Shown here piece after piece: positions 16,872-29,145 of a stretch of DNA of 64,000 bases (position 1 is its first letter; every line of letters starts with the position of its first letter). The position numbers were made by a program, and so were the translations under genes. Under the pieces are notes generated by a model. That model searched no databases, was not told where the DNA came from, and worked only from the letters and a program-made list of their open reading frames with translations. Source of the stretch: Paraburkholderia susongensis (lineage in GTDB: Bacteria > Pseudomonadota > Gammaproteobacteria > Burkholderiales > Burkholderiaceae). The DNA is taken from positions 62,001 through 126,000 of the forward strand of contig NZ_FXAT01000015.1 of assembly GCF_900177725.1 (NCBI RefSeq). The letters are read 5' to 3'.

Positions 16872-17153
16872 GATCGTGCAATTCTGCCAATACCGCTGAT
16901 GAGGCCGCTTGCTTGCAGGCAAGCGGCACGGTGCCGGCGCGACCTGGTGCGTCGCGCCGCGAGTGGGATGCCGCCCGGAAGCTGGCCGGAAGCCGGCGCG
17001 GTCCCGGGTGCATGATCGTGCGACGTGCGCTGCGGGCCAGCCGGCGTTCAAGCGAGCGCTGCAACCCGGTACAAGCGCTGCGCCAGTGGCTTGCGCCGCA
17101 GCCCAGCGCAACCCGCCCGTCGCGCGCAGCCGCCGGGCAACGCCGACGCGCGT

Positions 17154-17906
17154 TTAAGCGTCGTCCGATTCGCGCAGCCGGTCGGCGAGCGTTTGCGCCG
17201 CCGTGAAGTCGAGGTCGCCCGAATAGATCGCACGGCCGCAGATCACGCCTTCGATACCCTCGTCTTCGACTTCGCACAGCGATTCGATGTCGGAAAGGTT
17301 CGACAGGCCGCCGCTCGCGATCACCGGAATCTTCACCGCGCGCGCGAGGCGCACCGTTGCTTCGATGTTGACGCCTTGCAGCATGCCGTCGCGGCCGATG
17401 TCGGTGTAGATGATCGACTCGCAGCCGTAGTCCTCGAACTTGCGCGCGAGGTCGGCCACTTCGTGGCCGGTCAGCTTGCTCCAGCCGTCGGTGGCGACCT
17501 TGCCGTCTTTCGCGTCGAGCCCGACGATGATGTGACCGCCGAACGCGGTGCACGCGTCCTGCAAAAAGCCGGGGTTCTTCACTGCCGCCGTGCCGATGAT
17601 CACGTACGACAGCCCATCGTCGAGATAGCGCTCGATCGTGTTCAGGTCACGGATGCCGCCGCCCAGCTGCACCGGAATCTCGCCGGCCACTTCCTCGATG
17701 ATCGCCCGGATTGCGTCGCCGTTCTTCGGCTTGCCGGCAAATGCGCCATTCAGATCGACCAGATGCAAACGGCGCGCGCCGCGGTCGACCCAATGTCGGG
17801 CCATTGCCGCCGGTTCCTCGGAAAAAATCGTCGCCTGGTCCATATCGCCTTGTTTCAGGCGTACACACTGACCGTCTTTCAGGTCGATGGCGGGAATCAG
17901 CAGCAT
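17154..17906 (-). CDS. hisA: phosphoribosylformimino-AICAR-P isomerase HisA
   Basis: Encodes 250 residues of the same half-barrel-duplication family as HisF. The start [20 protein letters not shown] has the catalytic Asp8; [18 protein letters not shown] and [14 protein letters not shown] carry phosphate binding and the second Asp. It converts ProFAR to PRFAR. The gene lies 181 bp after hisH. Confidence 0.96.
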   Translation of the reverse strand: MLLIPAIDLKDGQCVRLKQGDMDQATIFSEEPAAMARHWVDRGARRLHLVDLNGAFAGKPKNGDAIRAIIEEVAGEIPVQLGGGIRDLNTIERYLDDGLSYVIIGTAAVKNPGFLQDACTAFGGHIIVGLDAKDGKVATDGWSKLTGHEVADLARKFEDYGCESIIYTDIGRDGMLQGVNIEATVRLARAVKIPVIASGGLSNLSDIESLCEVEDEGIEGVICGRAIYSGDLDFTAAQTLADRLRESDDA

Positions 17907-18087
17907 AGCAATCGGGTGTTGTCAGGGAATGGGTTGAAGGTCGGCGGCAGCGGCTGGCGGGCCAGTCCGTCCGAACGCCGTTTCGCTAGTTTAGTACAAC
18001 TCTTTCGGCGTTCCCGTGGGGCGCCGGCCTGAAGCGAAACCGCGGCGCCGCGTCTCTTGCACGCGGCAACGGGATGAAGAAGAGCGT

Positions 18088-18729
18088 TCACGGGTTCCAG
18101 TGCACGAAGTTGCGATACACGCGCAAGCCCGCCTCTGCGCTCTTTTCCGGGTGGAATTGGGTGGCGAAGATGTTATCCCGCGCTACTGCCGAGGTAAAGG
18201 GCACGCCGTAGACCGTCTCACCCGACGTATGCGCGGGATTGTCCGGCACCACGTAATAGCTGTGCACGAAGTAGAAGAACGCGTTGTCGGCGACACCGTC
18301 CCACAGCGGATGCGGCTGCGCCTGGCGCACGCGGTTCCAGCCCATCTGCGGGACCTTGAAGCGCGAGCCGTCGTCCTGCATCTGGCCTTCGAGCTCGAAG
18401 CGCACCACCTTGCCGGGCAACAGACCCAGGCCCCGCGTGTCGCCCTCGGCGCTCCAGTCGAACAGCATCTGCTCGCCGACGCACACGCCCATCAGCGGCT
18501 TGCTGCGCGACGCCTCGACGACCGCCTCCTGCAGGCCGGAATCGCCGAGACTGCGCATGCAGTCGGGCATCGCGCCCTGGCCGGGCAGCACCACGCGGTC
18601 GGCCGCGCGGATCGCTTCGGGCCGCTCGACGATCGCCACGTCCGCTTCCGGCGCGGCTTTGCGCAAAGCCTGGGCCACCGAACGCAGGTTGCCCATTCCG
18701 TAATCCACAATCGCTATCGAAGTTTTCAT
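18088..18729 (-). CDS. hisH: imidazole glycerol phosphate synthase, glutaminase subunit HisH
   Basis: Encodes 213 residues of a class I amidotransferase. The nucleophile is C83 in [10 protein letters not shown] (where the common form is GICLGMQ), the oxyanion [10 protein letters not shown] follows VVLP, and the His-Glu pair is in ATQFHPEKS. It supplies ammonia to HisF. The minus-strand gene is 149 bp after hisB. Confidence 0.96.
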   Translation of the reverse strand: MKTSIAIVDYGMGNLRSVAQALRKAAPEADVAIVERPEAIRAADRVVLPGQGAMPDCMRSLGDSGLQEAVVEASRSKPLMGVCVGEQMLFDWSAEGDTRGLGLLPGKVVRFELEGQMQDDGSRFKVPQMGWNRVRQAQPHPLWDGVADNAFFYFVHSYYVVPDNPAHTSGETVYGVPFTSAVARDNIFATQFHPEKSAEAGLRVYRNFVHWNP

Positions 18730-18878
18730 TTCAAGTTTGGCCGCTTTGCCTTCAACCGGTCGGCGCGGATGCGCGGCGTCGAACGACGGTGCCGGCTCGC
18801 GCGGTCCTGCCCGATGAGTCGCTCGCGGGAATCGCTCGAAGGTGAGTGGCCTAAAGACGTTGGAGGCGATGAAACCTG

Positions 18879-19466
18879 TTAGAGGCTGCCCTTGGTCGAC
18901 GGAATCTGCCCAGCCGCGCGTTCGTCGAGCTCGACGGCCATGCGCAGCGCGCGGCCGAATGCCTTGAACACCGTTTCGAGCTGATGATGCGCGTTGATGC
19001 CGCGCAGGTTGTCGATGTGCAGCGTCACGCCGGCGTGATTCACGAAGCCGCGGAAAAATTCGATCGACAGATCGACGTCGAACGTGCCGATACGTGCGCG
19101 CGTGAACGGCACATGGAATTCGAGGCCCGGACGGCCGGAAAAATCGATCACGACGCGCGACAGCGCTTCGTCGAGCGGCACGTAGGAATGACCGTAGCGG
19201 CGAATGCCCTTGCGATCGCCGATCGCCTTCGCGACGGCCTGGCCAAGCGTGATGCCGGTGTCTTCGACCGTATGGTGGTCGTCGATATGCAGGTCGCCAT
19301 GCGCCTCGATCTCGAGGTCGAACAGACCGTGACGGGCGATCTGGTCGAGCATGTGGTCCAGAAACGGCACGCCGGTCGCCAGCTTCTGCTGACCGGTGCC
19401 GTCCAGGTTGATCTTCACACGGATCTGCGTTTCGCTGGTGTTGCGAACGACTTCCGCAAGGCGCAT
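18879..19466 (-). CDS. hisB: imidazoleglycerol-phosphate dehydratase HisB
   Basis: Encodes 195 residues, the monofunctional dehydratase length (no HAD phosphatase domain). Two metal-binding repeats are seen: [41 protein letters not shown] and the later [39 protein letters not shown]. It dehydrates IGP to imidazole acetol phosphate. A separate histidinol-phosphate phosphatase is therefore needed elsewhere in the genome. Confidence 0.96.
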   Translation of the reverse strand: MRLAEVVRNTSETQIRVKINLDGTGQQKLATGVPFLDHMLDQIARHGLFDLEIEAHGDLHIDDHHTVEDTGITLGQAVAKAIGDRKGIRRYGHSYVPLDEALSRVVIDFSGRPGLEFHVPFTRARIGTFDVDLSIEFFRGFVNHAGVTLHIDNLRGINAHHQLETVFKAFGRALRMAVELDERAAGQIPSTKGSL

Positions 19467-19568
19467 GGTAATTCCTCGAATCTGGCTAGAAAGCGCTAGT
19501 AGTGTGGGATGGAAAAAACGGCGAATCGCTCGGTGGGGTCACTCAGTGGGGTCCCCTGGTGCCGCCGA

Positions 19569-20639
19569 TCAGCGCAGCACGAGCTTCAGCCCGGCGAGCA
19601 ACTGGGCGTTTTCCGCCGGCGAACCGACGGTCAAACGCACGCAATTGACCAGCAATGGATGCATTTTACTCACGTTTTTGATCAGAACCCGCGCCGTGAG
19701 CAGCGTTTCGAACAGCACCGACGCATCGGGCACGCGCACCAGCAGGAAGTTGCCGGCGCTCGGGAACACTTCGGCGCCCGGCAGGGCGGCCACCGCCTGC
19801 GCGAGTTTCGTGCGCTCCTCGCGCAATTGCGCGGCCTGCGCGTCGAGCACGCCGACGTGGTCGAGCAGAAAACCGGCGGCGGCTTGAGTCAGCACGTTGG
19901 TGTTGTAGGGCGGGCGCACCTTGTCGAATTCGGTCAGCCATGCGGGCCTGCCGACCAGATAGCCGAGACGGATGCCGGCGAGGCCGAGCTTGGACACCGT
20001 GCGCATCACGACGACGTTGTCGAACTGATCGGCGCGCGGCAGCCAGCTCTTCTGCGCGAACGGCTGATACGCCTCGTCGATCACGACGAGGCTCTGCTTC
20101 GCCGCGGCGATGATGCGCTCCATGTCGGCGTCGTCGAAGAGCGTGCCGGTCGGGTTGTTCGGATACGCGAGATAGACGATCGCCGGTTTGTGCTCGGCGA
20201 TCGCCGCGAGCATCGCCTCGGTGTCGAGCGTGAAGTCGGGCTTGAGCGGCACGCCGACGAATTCCAGATGCGCCAGCTTCGCCGACATCTGATACATGAC
20301 GAAACCCGGCACCGGCGCGAGCACCTTCGCGCCCGGCCGCGCGCACGCGACCGACATGACGCTGATGATTTCATCCGAGCCGTTGCCGAGCAGCACGTCG
20401 CAGCCGGCCGGCACGCCCATCACCTGGCGGATCCGTTCGATCAGCGCTTCCGGGCGCGGCGCCGGATAGCGGTTCAGCGCGACGCCGGCGAGATGCTCGC
20501 CGAGATGCGCGGCGAGCTCCGGCGGCAGCGGAAACGGGTTTTCCATCGCGTCGAGCTTGATGAAGCCGGTAGCGTCCGGAACCGGGTAGCTCGTCATCGC
20601 GAGCACATCGTTACGGATGATGTCTTGAGGTGTCGTCAT
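19569..20639 (-). CDS. hisC: histidinol-phosphate aminotransferase HisC
   Basis: Encodes 356 residues from ATG 20639 ([15 protein letters not shown]); the frame stays open upstream to 20777 but that part is not family-like. This PLP fold-type I aminotransferase has the NENPFP-equivalent [10 protein letters not shown] at the N terminus, [25 protein letters not shown] and the Schiff-base Lys in [18 protein letters not shown]. It converts imidazole acetol phosphate to histidinol phosphate. It lies between hisD and hisB in the operon. Confidence 0.95.
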   Translation of the reverse strand: MTTPQDIIRNDVLAMTSYPVPDATGFIKLDAMENPFPLPPELAAHLGEHLAGVALNRYPAPRPEALIERIRQVMGVPAGCDVLLGNGSDEIISVMSVACARPGAKVLAPVPGFVMYQMSAKLAHLEFVGVPLKPDFTLDTEAMLAAIAEHKPAIVYLAYPNNPTGTLFDDADMERIIAAAKQSLVVIDEAYQPFAQKSWLPRADQFDNVVVMRTVSKLGLAGIRLGYLVGRPAWLTEFDKVRPPYNTNVLTQAAAGFLLDHVGVLDAQAAQLREERTKLAQAVAALPGAEVFPSAGNFLLVRVPDASVLFETLLTARVLIKNVSKMHPLLVNCVRLTVGSPAENAQLLAGLKLVLR

Positions 20640-20822
20640 AGGTTCATGGGCCGGGCCGTGCGGAGATTGCAGGTCCGGCATCGGCGGCGCAGGGCCGCAC
20701 TGGTTGGTCTCTATTGTCGTTATTGAACGGGCGAAGGGGCGCGATCCGTCGCTTCCGTTCTCTTCCGCGTCGTCCATTTCCGGCTCAGCGCCGCCGCGCG
20801 CCGCTGCTGCCGGTCATTCGTC

Positions 20823-22157
20823 TCAGCCGCGTTCGCTGCTGTTCTGCCGCATCCGGTATTCGGCGCTGCGCGCATGCGCTTGCAGGCCTTCGCCGTATGC
20901 GAGTTCGGCGGCGATCTCGCCGAGCGTCTGCGCGCCTTCCGCGCTGACTTCGATCAGGCTCGAACGCTTGAAGAAATCATAGACGCCGAGCGGCGACGAG
21001 AACCGCGCGGTGCGCGACGTAGGCAGCACGTGATTCGGTCCCGCGCAGTAGTCGCCGAGGCTTTCGCTCGTGTAGCGGCCAAGGAAGATCGCGCCCGCGT
21101 GGCGGATCTGCTGGGCCCACTGGTGCGGTTCGAGCGCCGAGATTTCGAGGTGTTCCGGCGCGATGTCGTTGGCGATCGCACAGGCTTCCGTCATGTCGCG
21201 CACCTTGACCAGCGCGCCGCGGTTTTCGAGCGACGTGCGGATCACTGCATGGCGCGGCATGGCGGGCAGCAGTTCTTCGATTGCCTCATGGACGCGCGCG
21301 ATGAACGCATCGTCCGGGCACAACAGGATCGACTGCGCGAGTTCGTCGTGCTCGGCCTGCGAGAACAGGTCCATCGCGACCCAGCGCGGGTCGGTAGTGC
21401 CGTCGCACAGCACGAGGATTTCCGACGGCCCCGCGATCATGTCGATACCGACCGTGCCGAACACGCGGCGTTTCGCCGACGCGACGTACGCGTTACCGGG
21501 GCCGCAGATCTTGTCGACCGCGGGCACGGTCTGCGTGCCGTACGCGAGCGCAGCCACTGCCTGCGCGCCGCCGATCGTGAACACGCGGTCCACGCCGCCC
21601 AGCAGCGCCGCGGCCAGCACGAGCGGATTTTTCACGCCGTCCGGCGTCGGCACGACCATCACGATCTCGCGCACACCGGCGACGCGCGCCGGAATCGCGT
21701 TCATCAGCACCGACGACGGATACGCGGCCTTGCCGCCCGGCACATAGATACCCGCGCGATCGAGCGGCGTGACCTTCTGCCCGAGGACCGTGCCGTCGGC
21801 CTCGGTGTATTGCCAGCTATGGCTGCCGCACTCGATCTTCTGCTTCTCGTGGTAGCCGCGCACGCGCGCCGCCGCCGCTTCGAGCGATGCGCGCCGCTTC
21901 GGCTCGAGGCTTTCGAGCGCCGCTTCGAGCTCCGACATCGGCAGTTCGAGCCCGGCGACGCTCTGCGCGCCGAGCCGGTCGAAGCGGTTCGTGTATTCGA
22001 GCACCGCTTCGTCGCCACGCGCTTTCACGTCGTTCAGAATCTCGGCGACCGAGCGCTCGATGGCTTCGTCTTCGCTCGCCTCGAACGCGAGCACCGCGTG
22101 CAGCGACTTCTGGAAGCCGGGAGCGGTGGAATCGAGTTTGCGAATCTTGATAGACAT
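20823..22157 (-). CDS. hisD: histidinol dehydrogenase HisD
   Basis: Encodes 444 residues from ATG 22157. Motifs include [67 protein letters not shown] and the zinc and catalytic region [16 protein letters not shown] with [23 protein letters not shown]. It performs the last two oxidation steps of histidine synthesis with NAD and zinc. It lies 58 bp after hisG. Confidence 0.96.
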   Translation of the reverse strand: MSIKIRKLDSTAPGFQKSLHAVLAFEASEDEAIERSVAEILNDVKARGDEAVLEYTNRFDRLGAQSVAGLELPMSELEAALESLEPKRRASLEAAAARVRGYHEKQKIECGSHSWQYTEADGTVLGQKVTPLDRAGIYVPGGKAAYPSSVLMNAIPARVAGVREIVMVVPTPDGVKNPLVLAAALLGGVDRVFTIGGAQAVAALAYGTQTVPAVDKICGPGNAYVASAKRRVFGTVGIDMIAGPSEILVLCDGTTDPRWVAMDLFSQAEHDELAQSILLCPDDAFIARVHEAIEELLPAMPRHAVIRTSLENRGALVKVRDMTEACAIANDIAPEHLEISALEPHQWAQQIRHAGAIFLGRYTSESLGDYCAGPNHVLPTSRTARFSSPLGVYDFFKRSSLIEVSAEGAQTLGEIAAELAYGEGLQAHARSAEYRMRQNSSERG

Positions 22158-22215
22158 ACAGGTATCCGTTTCGGTAAGGCGCACTGCCGCAGCGTGGTCA
22201 CACTGCCGTTATCAG

Positions 22216-24287
<2,072 letters not shown>

Positions 24288-24527
24288 TTACGCGTTCTGC
24301 CATTCGGCGGGCGTCAGCGTCTTCATGCTGAGCGCGTGGATTTCTTCGCGCATGCGGTCGCCGAGCGCCGCATACACGAGTTGATGACGCTGGATCAGGC
24401 GCTTGCCTTCGAAGCTCGGCGAGACGATCGTCGCAAAGAAATGCTGACCGTCGCCTTCGACTTCGAGATGCTCGCACGCGAGCCCAGCCGCTATGTACTG
24501 CCTGACCTGTTCGGGAGTCGGCAACAT
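24288..24527 (-). CDS. BolA-family protein (IbaG/YrbA-like)
   Basis: Encodes 79 residues with the BolA fold: PTPEQVRQYIAAGLACEHLEVEGDGQHFFATIVSPSFEGKRLIQRHQLVYAALGDRM, ending HALSMKTLTPAEW. The conserved His in QRHQLVY can ligate an Fe-S cluster shared with a monothiol glutaredoxin. Position between an mla/ABC cluster and murA matches the ibaG (yrbA) neighbourhood of E. coli, so IbaG is the probable identity. It lies 15 bp after the ABC permease stop. Confidence 0.93.
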   Translation of the reverse strand: MLPTPEQVRQYIAAGLACEHLEVEGDGQHFFATIVSPSFEGKRLIQRHQLVYAALGDRMREEIHALSMKTLTPAEWQNA

Positions 24528-24542
24528 GAGAGATGCTCCTCG

Positions 24543-25307
24543 TCAGTGGCGCAGCTTGTAGCCGGTGGCGAGCATGCGCATCGCGACCACAGCCAGCACC
24601 ACGAAGAAACCGGCGACGATCGCGAGGCTCACGAGCGGGTCGATATCCGACATCCCGAAGAAGCCATAGCGAAAGCCGTCGATCATGTAGAAAAAAGGAT
24701 TGAGCCGCGACACTTCGCGCCACACCGGCGGCAGCGTATGCGTCGAGTAGAACACGCCCGAGAGGAACGTGAGCGGCATGATGAGGAAGTTCTGGAACGC
24801 GGCGAGCTGGTCGAATTTCTCGGCCCAGATGCCGGCGATCAGGCCGAGCGTGCCGAGAATCGCCGCGCCGAACATCGCGAAGAGAATGATGTAGAGCGGC
24901 GCGCTGAAGCTGACCGGCACGAACCAGATCGTCACGATGAATACGCCGAAGCCGACACAAAGGCCGCGCGCGACGGCCGCGAGCACGTAAGCCGCGAACA
25001 TTTCGTAGTGCGACAGCGGCGGCAGCAGCACGAACACGAGATTGCCGGTGATCTTCGACTGAATCAGCGAAGAAGAACTGTTCGCGAACGCGTTCTGCAG
25101 CACGCTCATCATCACGAGGCCCGGAATCAGGAAGCTGGTGTACTCGACGCCTGGATAAACCTGCACGTGGCCGCGCAACGCATGACCGAAAATGGTCAGA
25201 TAGAGCAGCGCGGTGATGACCGGCGCAAGCACGGTCTGGAACGACACCTTCCAGAAACGCAGCAGTTCTTTGTAAAACAGCGTGCTAAATCCACTGTAGC
25301 CGCTCAT
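24543..25307 (-). CDS. ABC-2 type permease (YadH-like)
   Basis: Encodes 254 residues with six membrane helices of the ABC-2 exporter family: FYKELLRFWKVSFQTVLAPVITALLYLTIFG at the N terminus, YTSFLIPGLVMMSVLQNAFANSSSSLIQSKI in the middle and LPLTFLSGVFY-like IMPLTFLSGVFYSTHTLP. This matches E. coli YadH-type permeases, whose substrate is unknown. The ATG (25307) overlaps the ATPase gene stop as ATGA, so the two form one exporter. Located between mlaB and bolA. Confidence 0.9.
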   Translation of the reverse strand: MSGYSGFSTLFYKELLRFWKVSFQTVLAPVITALLYLTIFGHALRGHVQVYPGVEYTSFLIPGLVMMSVLQNAFANSSSSLIQSKITGNLVFVLLPPLSHYEMFAAYVLAAVARGLCVGFGVFIVTIWFVPVSFSAPLYIILFAMFGAAILGTLGLIAGIWAEKFDQLAAFQNFLIMPLTFLSGVFYSTHTLPPVWREVSRLNPFFYMIDGFRYGFFGMSDIDPLVSLAIVAGFFVVLAVVAMRMLATGYKLRH

Positions 25308-26236
25308 GCAAGCCCCTCGATCACTTCCGGACCGTTCATTACCTGAACGAACACGTCTTCGAGGTCGGCCTTGCGGACCTCGATTTCCTCGAATGTACAA
25401 CCCGCCGCGCGGCATTGCGCGAGAATGCGCTCCACGTCGTCATAGCTCGTGAGACGCAGCAGATGCTGGCGGCCGCTGCCGTTGCCCGTGCCGCTTTCCG
25501 CTTCGAGCGGACGCAGCTCGGCGGGCAGCACGCCCTGCGCGAAGCGCACGAACAACTGCATGCCGGCGAAGCGTTGCAAAAGCGTGCTCGTGCGATCGAG
25601 CGCGACCACCTCGCCGCGACGCAGCATCGCGATGCGGTCGCATAGCGATTCGGCTTCTTCGAGATAGTGCGTGGTCAGCACGATCGTGTGACCTTCGCGA
25701 TTCAGGCGCGAGATGAACTTCCACAGCGTTTGACGCAACTCGACGTCGACGCCCGCAGTCGGCTCGTCGAGCACGATCACCGGCGGCCGGTGCACGAGCG
25801 CCTGCGCGACCAGCACGCGGCGCTTCATGCCACCCGAGAGCGCGCGCATGTTCGCGTCGGCTTTGTCGGTGAGGTCGAGATTCGCCATGATCTCGTCGAT
25901 CCACGCGTCGTTGTTGCGCAAACCGTAGTAGCCCGACTGGATGCGCAAGGTTTCGCGCACGGTAAAGAACGGATCGAACACCAGTTCCTGCGGCACCACG
26001 CCGAGCGCGCGGCGCGCGTTGCGGAAATCGCCGACAACGTCGTGGCCGCGCACCGCGATGCTGCCTTCGTCGGCGCGCGCGAGACCCGCGAGAATGCTGA
26101 TGAGCGTCGTCTTGCCCGCGCCGTTCGGACCGAGCAGTCCGAAAAACTCGCCTTCTTCGACCGTGAGGCTGACGCCCTTGAGCGCCTGCAAGTCCTTGTA
26201 GCGCTTCTTGACGTTACGAATTTCTATGGCTGACAT
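25304..26236 (-). CDS. ABC transporter ATP-binding protein (YadG-like)
   Basis: Encodes 310 residues. Walker A GLLGPNGAGKTTLISIL, Q-loop GVVPQELVFDPFFTVRET, signature ALSGGMKRRVLVAQALVHRP and Walker B VIVLDEPTAGVD are all intact, with the H-loop TTHYLEEAE. The C-terminal domain (about residues 225-310) is a DUF4162-like regulatory tail. It powers the YadH-like permease encoded next. A 190-bp gap separates it from mlaB, so it may have its own promoter. Confidence 0.94.
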   Translation of the reverse strand: MSAIEIRNVKKRYKDLQALKGVSLTVEEGEFFGLLGPNGAGKTTLISILAGLARADEGSIAVRGHDVVGDFRNARRALGVVPQELVFDPFFTVRETLRIQSGYYGLRNNDAWIDEIMANLDLTDKADANMRALSGGMKRRVLVAQALVHRPPVIVLDEPTAGVDVELRQTLWKFISRLNREGHTIVLTTHYLEEAESLCDRIAMLRRGEVVALDRTSTLLQRFAGMQLFVRFAQGVLPAELRPLEAESGTGNGSGRQHLLRLTSYDDVERILAQCRAAGCTFEEIEVRKADLEDVFVQVMNGPEVIEGLA

Positions 26237-26426
26237 GACTGTGGGCCGTATGCGTCGCGGCGCCTAAAGTAGCCCCGATAGAACTTTGGGGGCAAGCAAA
26301 TGCTGGAAGAAACGGATTTGAGGCCGATTAGGGGCCAATTCAGAGCCCCAAAAAACGTTTGATTATAGGGCAAAAACTGGCACCCCCGGCCTCGCCGGAA
26401 GGATTGGAGACGACGCTAGGGGAGCG

Positions 26427-26720
26427 TCAATGTCGCGCCGACAACAGGGTATCGACGCCGTAGGCTTGCGCGAGACTGGCGAGACCAGCCGGCAGATTGA
26501 CGATTTCAAACTTGGCGCCGCGCGCCGCTGCCGCGCGCACCCAGGCGAGCAGCACGGCAAGCGCGGACGAATCGAATTGCGCGAGCGGTGCGCAATCGAC
26601 GCCGCCCGCACCCGCGGCGATGCGTTGCAAACCCGCCGCGAGCGCGGCCTTCGCGCTCTCGTGGGTCAGCGTCGCGCCGCTTTCGAAGCGGTTCGCGACA
26701 GGGTTCAGCACTTCGCTCAC
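26427..26720 (-). CDS. mlaB: STAS-domain protein MlaB
   Basis: Encodes 97 residues from a GTG at 26720 that overlaps the mlaC stop (GTGA). The STAS-like fold is seen in ATLTHESAKAALAAGLQRIAAGAGGVDCAPLAQFDSSALAVLLAWVRAAAARGAKFEIVNLPAGLASLAQAYGV-type order, with the conserved D-S-S-A segment (AQFDSSALAVLL). MlaB binds the MlaF ATPase on the cytoplasmic face and is needed for complex function. It is last in the mla operon. Confidence 0.9.
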   Translation of the reverse strand: MSEVLNPVANRFESGATLTHESAKAALAAGLQRIAAGAGGVDCAPLAQFDSSALAVLLAWVRAAAARGAKFEIVNLPAGLASLAQAYGVDTLLSARH

Positions 26721-27349
26721 GACTGCTTGCCCGCGGCGAGCTGCTGATTGCGCTGCGTGAGGAACTGGATCAGCCCGTCCACGCCCTTCTGCTGGATCTG
26801 CTCGTTGAACTGCTGCTGATACGCCTGGATCAGCCACGCGCCGAGCACGTTGATGTCATAGACGCGCCAGCCTTGCGGCGTCTTGTACAGGCGGTAGTCG
26901 AGTTCGATCGGCTGACCGTTGTTCATCACGACCGAGCGCACCACCGTGTCGGTGTCGTCCGGGTTCATGCGGAACGGCTTGTACTGGATCTGCTGGTCGC
27001 GCACCTGAGCAAGCGCGCCCGAATACGTGCGGATCAGCAGCATCTTGAACTGCTCGACCACCTGGTTCTGCTGCTCGGGCGTGGCGGTGCGCCAGTTGCG
27101 GCCCATCGCGAGTTGCGTGGTGCGGCGGAAATCGGTGTACGGCAGAATCTTTTCGTTGACGAGCGCCGTGATGTGCGAAATGTCGCCCTGCTGGATCGAC
27201 TTGTCGTTGCGCACGGCGTCCATCACCTGCTGGGTGACGGTTTTGATCAGCACGTCGGGTGCGCTGCTGTCGACGGTTTGCGCCGATGCGCCCACGCTGA
27301 TAAACGAAAACAACGCAGCAAACAACGGAATCAGGAAGAATTTTTTCAT
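26717..27349 (-). CDS. mlaC: periplasmic phospholipid-binding protein MlaC
   Basis: Encodes 210 residues from ATG 27349, whose N terminus (MKKFFLIPLFAALFSFISVGASAQ) is a signal peptide. The mature part has the Toluene_Ttg2/MlaC pattern: ISHITALVNEKILPYTDFRRTTQLAMGRNWRTATPEQQNQVVEQFKMLLIRTYSGAL and GQPIELDYRLYKTPQGWRVYDINVLGAWLIQAYQQQF. It shuttles phospholipids across the periplasm between MlaA and MlaFEDB. The gene lies 114 bp after mlaA. Confidence 0.95.
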   Translation of the reverse strand: MKKFFLIPLFAALFSFISVGASAQTVDSSAPDVLIKTVTQQVMDAVRNDKSIQQGDISHITALVNEKILPYTDFRRTTQLAMGRNWRTATPEQQNQVVEQFKMLLIRTYSGALAQVRDQQIQYKPFRMNPDDTDTVVRSVVMNNGQPIELDYRLYKTPQGWRVYDINVLGAWLIQAYQQQFNEQIQQKGVDGLIQFLTQRNQQLAAGKQS

Positions 27350-27463
27350 ATCGGGCCTTGCCTCAAAAATAGTGCAATGGTTTGAACCGACCTTACCACG
27401 CGAGTTCGACGGCAATCCATGCGCAAACTGCGAGAGTCGTATCGATCTGTTACCGCTGCACGC

Positions 27464-28504
27464 TCAATGCAACTTGAATGACGGGAAATTGAAACGCGTG
27501 GGCGGCACCAGTTGGTCGGCCGGAATCTGCGTTTCGGGGCCGCCGTTCATGTCGAGCGGCGGCGATTCGGTGCCCGACGCGGCTTCCGGCGCTTGCGCCG
27601 TGGTGCCCTGCGGACTGGTCACGGCGGTGCCCGATGCCGGCGCCGCCTTCGCCGCAGCACCCTGCGTGCCCACGGCGGCGCCTGCCGTGCCGGTAGCGGC
27701 GCCTGCCGGCGCGGCGGCCGCGCCCGTGTCACCTTCGTCGTACTTCGGCAGCGGCGCTTCCTCGCCGTAGTTCGGCAGTTCCTGCGGACGCCGCCGGTTA
27801 TCCGACAACAGATACTGGCGGCGCTGCAGATACGCGTTGCGCACGAACGAGTACTTGTCGAGCGCGGCGCCTTCGAGCACGTCGCTCGCGCCGAGCAGGT
27901 TCGCGCGCGTGTTGATGACGTTCAGGCCGTACAGGGCCCAGCTCAGGCCCGGCGGATCGATGTAGCTGACCGGGTTCACATAGTAGGCGCCGATCGAGCC
28001 GACCGCGTCGCGCACCGTGCTCGGCCCGAACAGCGGCAGCACGAGGTACGGGCCCGGCGGCACGCCATAGTGACCCAGCGTCAGGCCGAGGTCGTTATCG
28101 TGCTTGGGCAGCTTCGCGAGCGTCGCGACGTCGAACAGACCGCCCACGCCGAATACCGTGTTGATCACGATCCGCATGATGTCCGACACGCCGTCGGCGA
28201 TGCGCAACTGCAGCAGATTGTTCGCCGCGATATAGATGTCGCCGATGTTCGAGAAGAAGCTCGTCACGCTGTCGCGCACCGGCTGCGGCGTCGCCCAGAC
28301 GTAGCCCTTCGCGACCGGCTTCAGCGCGTACTGGTCGATCTTGTCGTTGACGGTGAAGATGGTGCGGTTAAAGCCTTCGAACGGATCGCCCTTGGTCGGC
28401 GTTTTCACTGTCGCGCAACCGGCGAGCAGCGCCACGGCCACCGCGACTTTGCCGAACTGGATGACACGCGCGCCGACGCGCGAGGTCTGCAGAGTGGTCT
28501 GCAT
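27464..28504 (-). CDS. mlaA: outer-membrane phospholipid lipoprotein MlaA (VacJ family)
   Basis: Encodes 346 residues. The N terminus is a lipoprotein signal with lipobox LLAGC. The VacJ core (DPFEGFNRTIFTVNDKIDQYALKPVAKGYVWATPQPVRDSVTSFFSNIGD and VFGVGGLFDVATLAKLPKHDNDLGLTLGHYGVPPGPYLVLPLFGPSTVRD) is about 210 residues. An extra C-terminal tail of roughly 90 residues is Ala/Gly/Pro-rich. MlaA removes outer-leaflet phospholipids for retrograde transport. It is inside the mla operon between mlaD and mlaC, not unlinked as in E. coli. Confidence 0.95.
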   Translation of the reverse strand: MQTTLQTSRVGARVIQFGKVAVAVALLAGCATVKTPTKGDPFEGFNRTIFTVNDKIDQYALKPVAKGYVWATPQPVRDSVTSFFSNIGDIYIAANNLLQLRIADGVSDIMRIVINTVFGVGGLFDVATLAKLPKHDNDLGLTLGHYGVPPGPYLVLPLFGPSTVRDAVGSIGAYYVNPVSYIDPPGLSWALYGLNVINTRANLLGASDVLEGAALDKYSFVRNAYLQRRQYLLSDNRRRPQELPNYGEEAPLPKYDEGDTGAAAAPAGAATGTAGAAVGTQGAAAKAAPASGTAVTSPQGTTAQAPEAASGTESPPLDMNGGPETQIPADQLVPPTRFNFPSFKLH

Positions 28505-28515
28505 TGTTGTTCTCC

Positions 28516-29055
28516 TTATTGGCTGGCGGCGCCAGCGGCAGGTGCGGCAGGTGCGGCCGGAGCCGGCGCGGGCGCCGCGCTCGCGGGCTTCGAGGCGCCG
28601 GAATCCGCGGCCTTGCTGTACAGGAACTGGCCGATCAGATTTTCCAGCACGATTGCCGATTGTGTCATCGAGATCGTATCGCCGGCTTTCAGCATTTCCG
28701 TGTCGCCGCCCGGCTCGAGCCCGATGTACTGCTCGCCGAGCAGGCCCGAGGTCAGGATCTTCGCCGAAGTGTCCTTCGGAAACTGGTATTGCTTGTCGAT
28801 ATCGATCGTGACGAGCGCCTGGTACGCATTGCTGTCGAAGCCGATCGAGGCAACCCGGCCGACCGTCACGCCCGCGCTCTTCACCGGCGCGCGCGGCTTC
28901 AGTCCGCCGATATTGTCGAACTTGAGCTTGACCGGGTACGTTGCCTGGAACGACAACGAGCTCATGTTGCCGGCCTTCAGCGCGAGAAACAGCAACGCCA
29001 CGAAACCCAGCACCACGAACAGGCCGACCCAGAAGTCGAGAGCATTCTTTTTCAT
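28516..29055 (-). CDS. mlaD: MCE-domain phospholipid carrier MlaD
   Basis: Encodes 179 residues from ATG 29055 (MKKNALDFWVGLFVVLGFVALLFLALKAG), chosen over ATG 29061 because TTGGG gives better spacing. One N-terminal membrane helix is followed by the MCE domain (YPVKLKFDNIGGLKPRAPVKSAGVTVGRVASIGFD to TSGLLGEQYIGLEPGG). The C terminus is an Ala/Pro repeat tail. MlaD forms the hexameric periplasmic ring of the MlaFEDB complex. It lies 90 bp after mlaE. Confidence 0.95.
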   Translation of the reverse strand: MKKNALDFWVGLFVVLGFVALLFLALKAGNMSSLSFQATYPVKLKFDNIGGLKPRAPVKSAGVTVGRVASIGFDSNAYQALVTIDIDKQYQFPKDTSAKILTSGLLGEQYIGLEPGGDTEMLKAGDTISMTQSAIVLENLIGQFLYSKAADSGASKPASAAPAPAPAAPAAPAAGAASQ

Positions 29056-29145
29056 CGTCATCCCAAAGTGAATCCGCCGCGCCGTCGGCACCTTCCGCTG
29101 CGCGCGGCGCACGATGCGCCGCCGGCAGCCGGTGCCGCGCGGTCT

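Noticed and set aside
16872-17153. Hidden gene in the hisA-hisF gap
   Set aside because: The frames there are Arg/Ala/Pro-rich without a ribosome-binding site or domain pattern; nothing supports coding.
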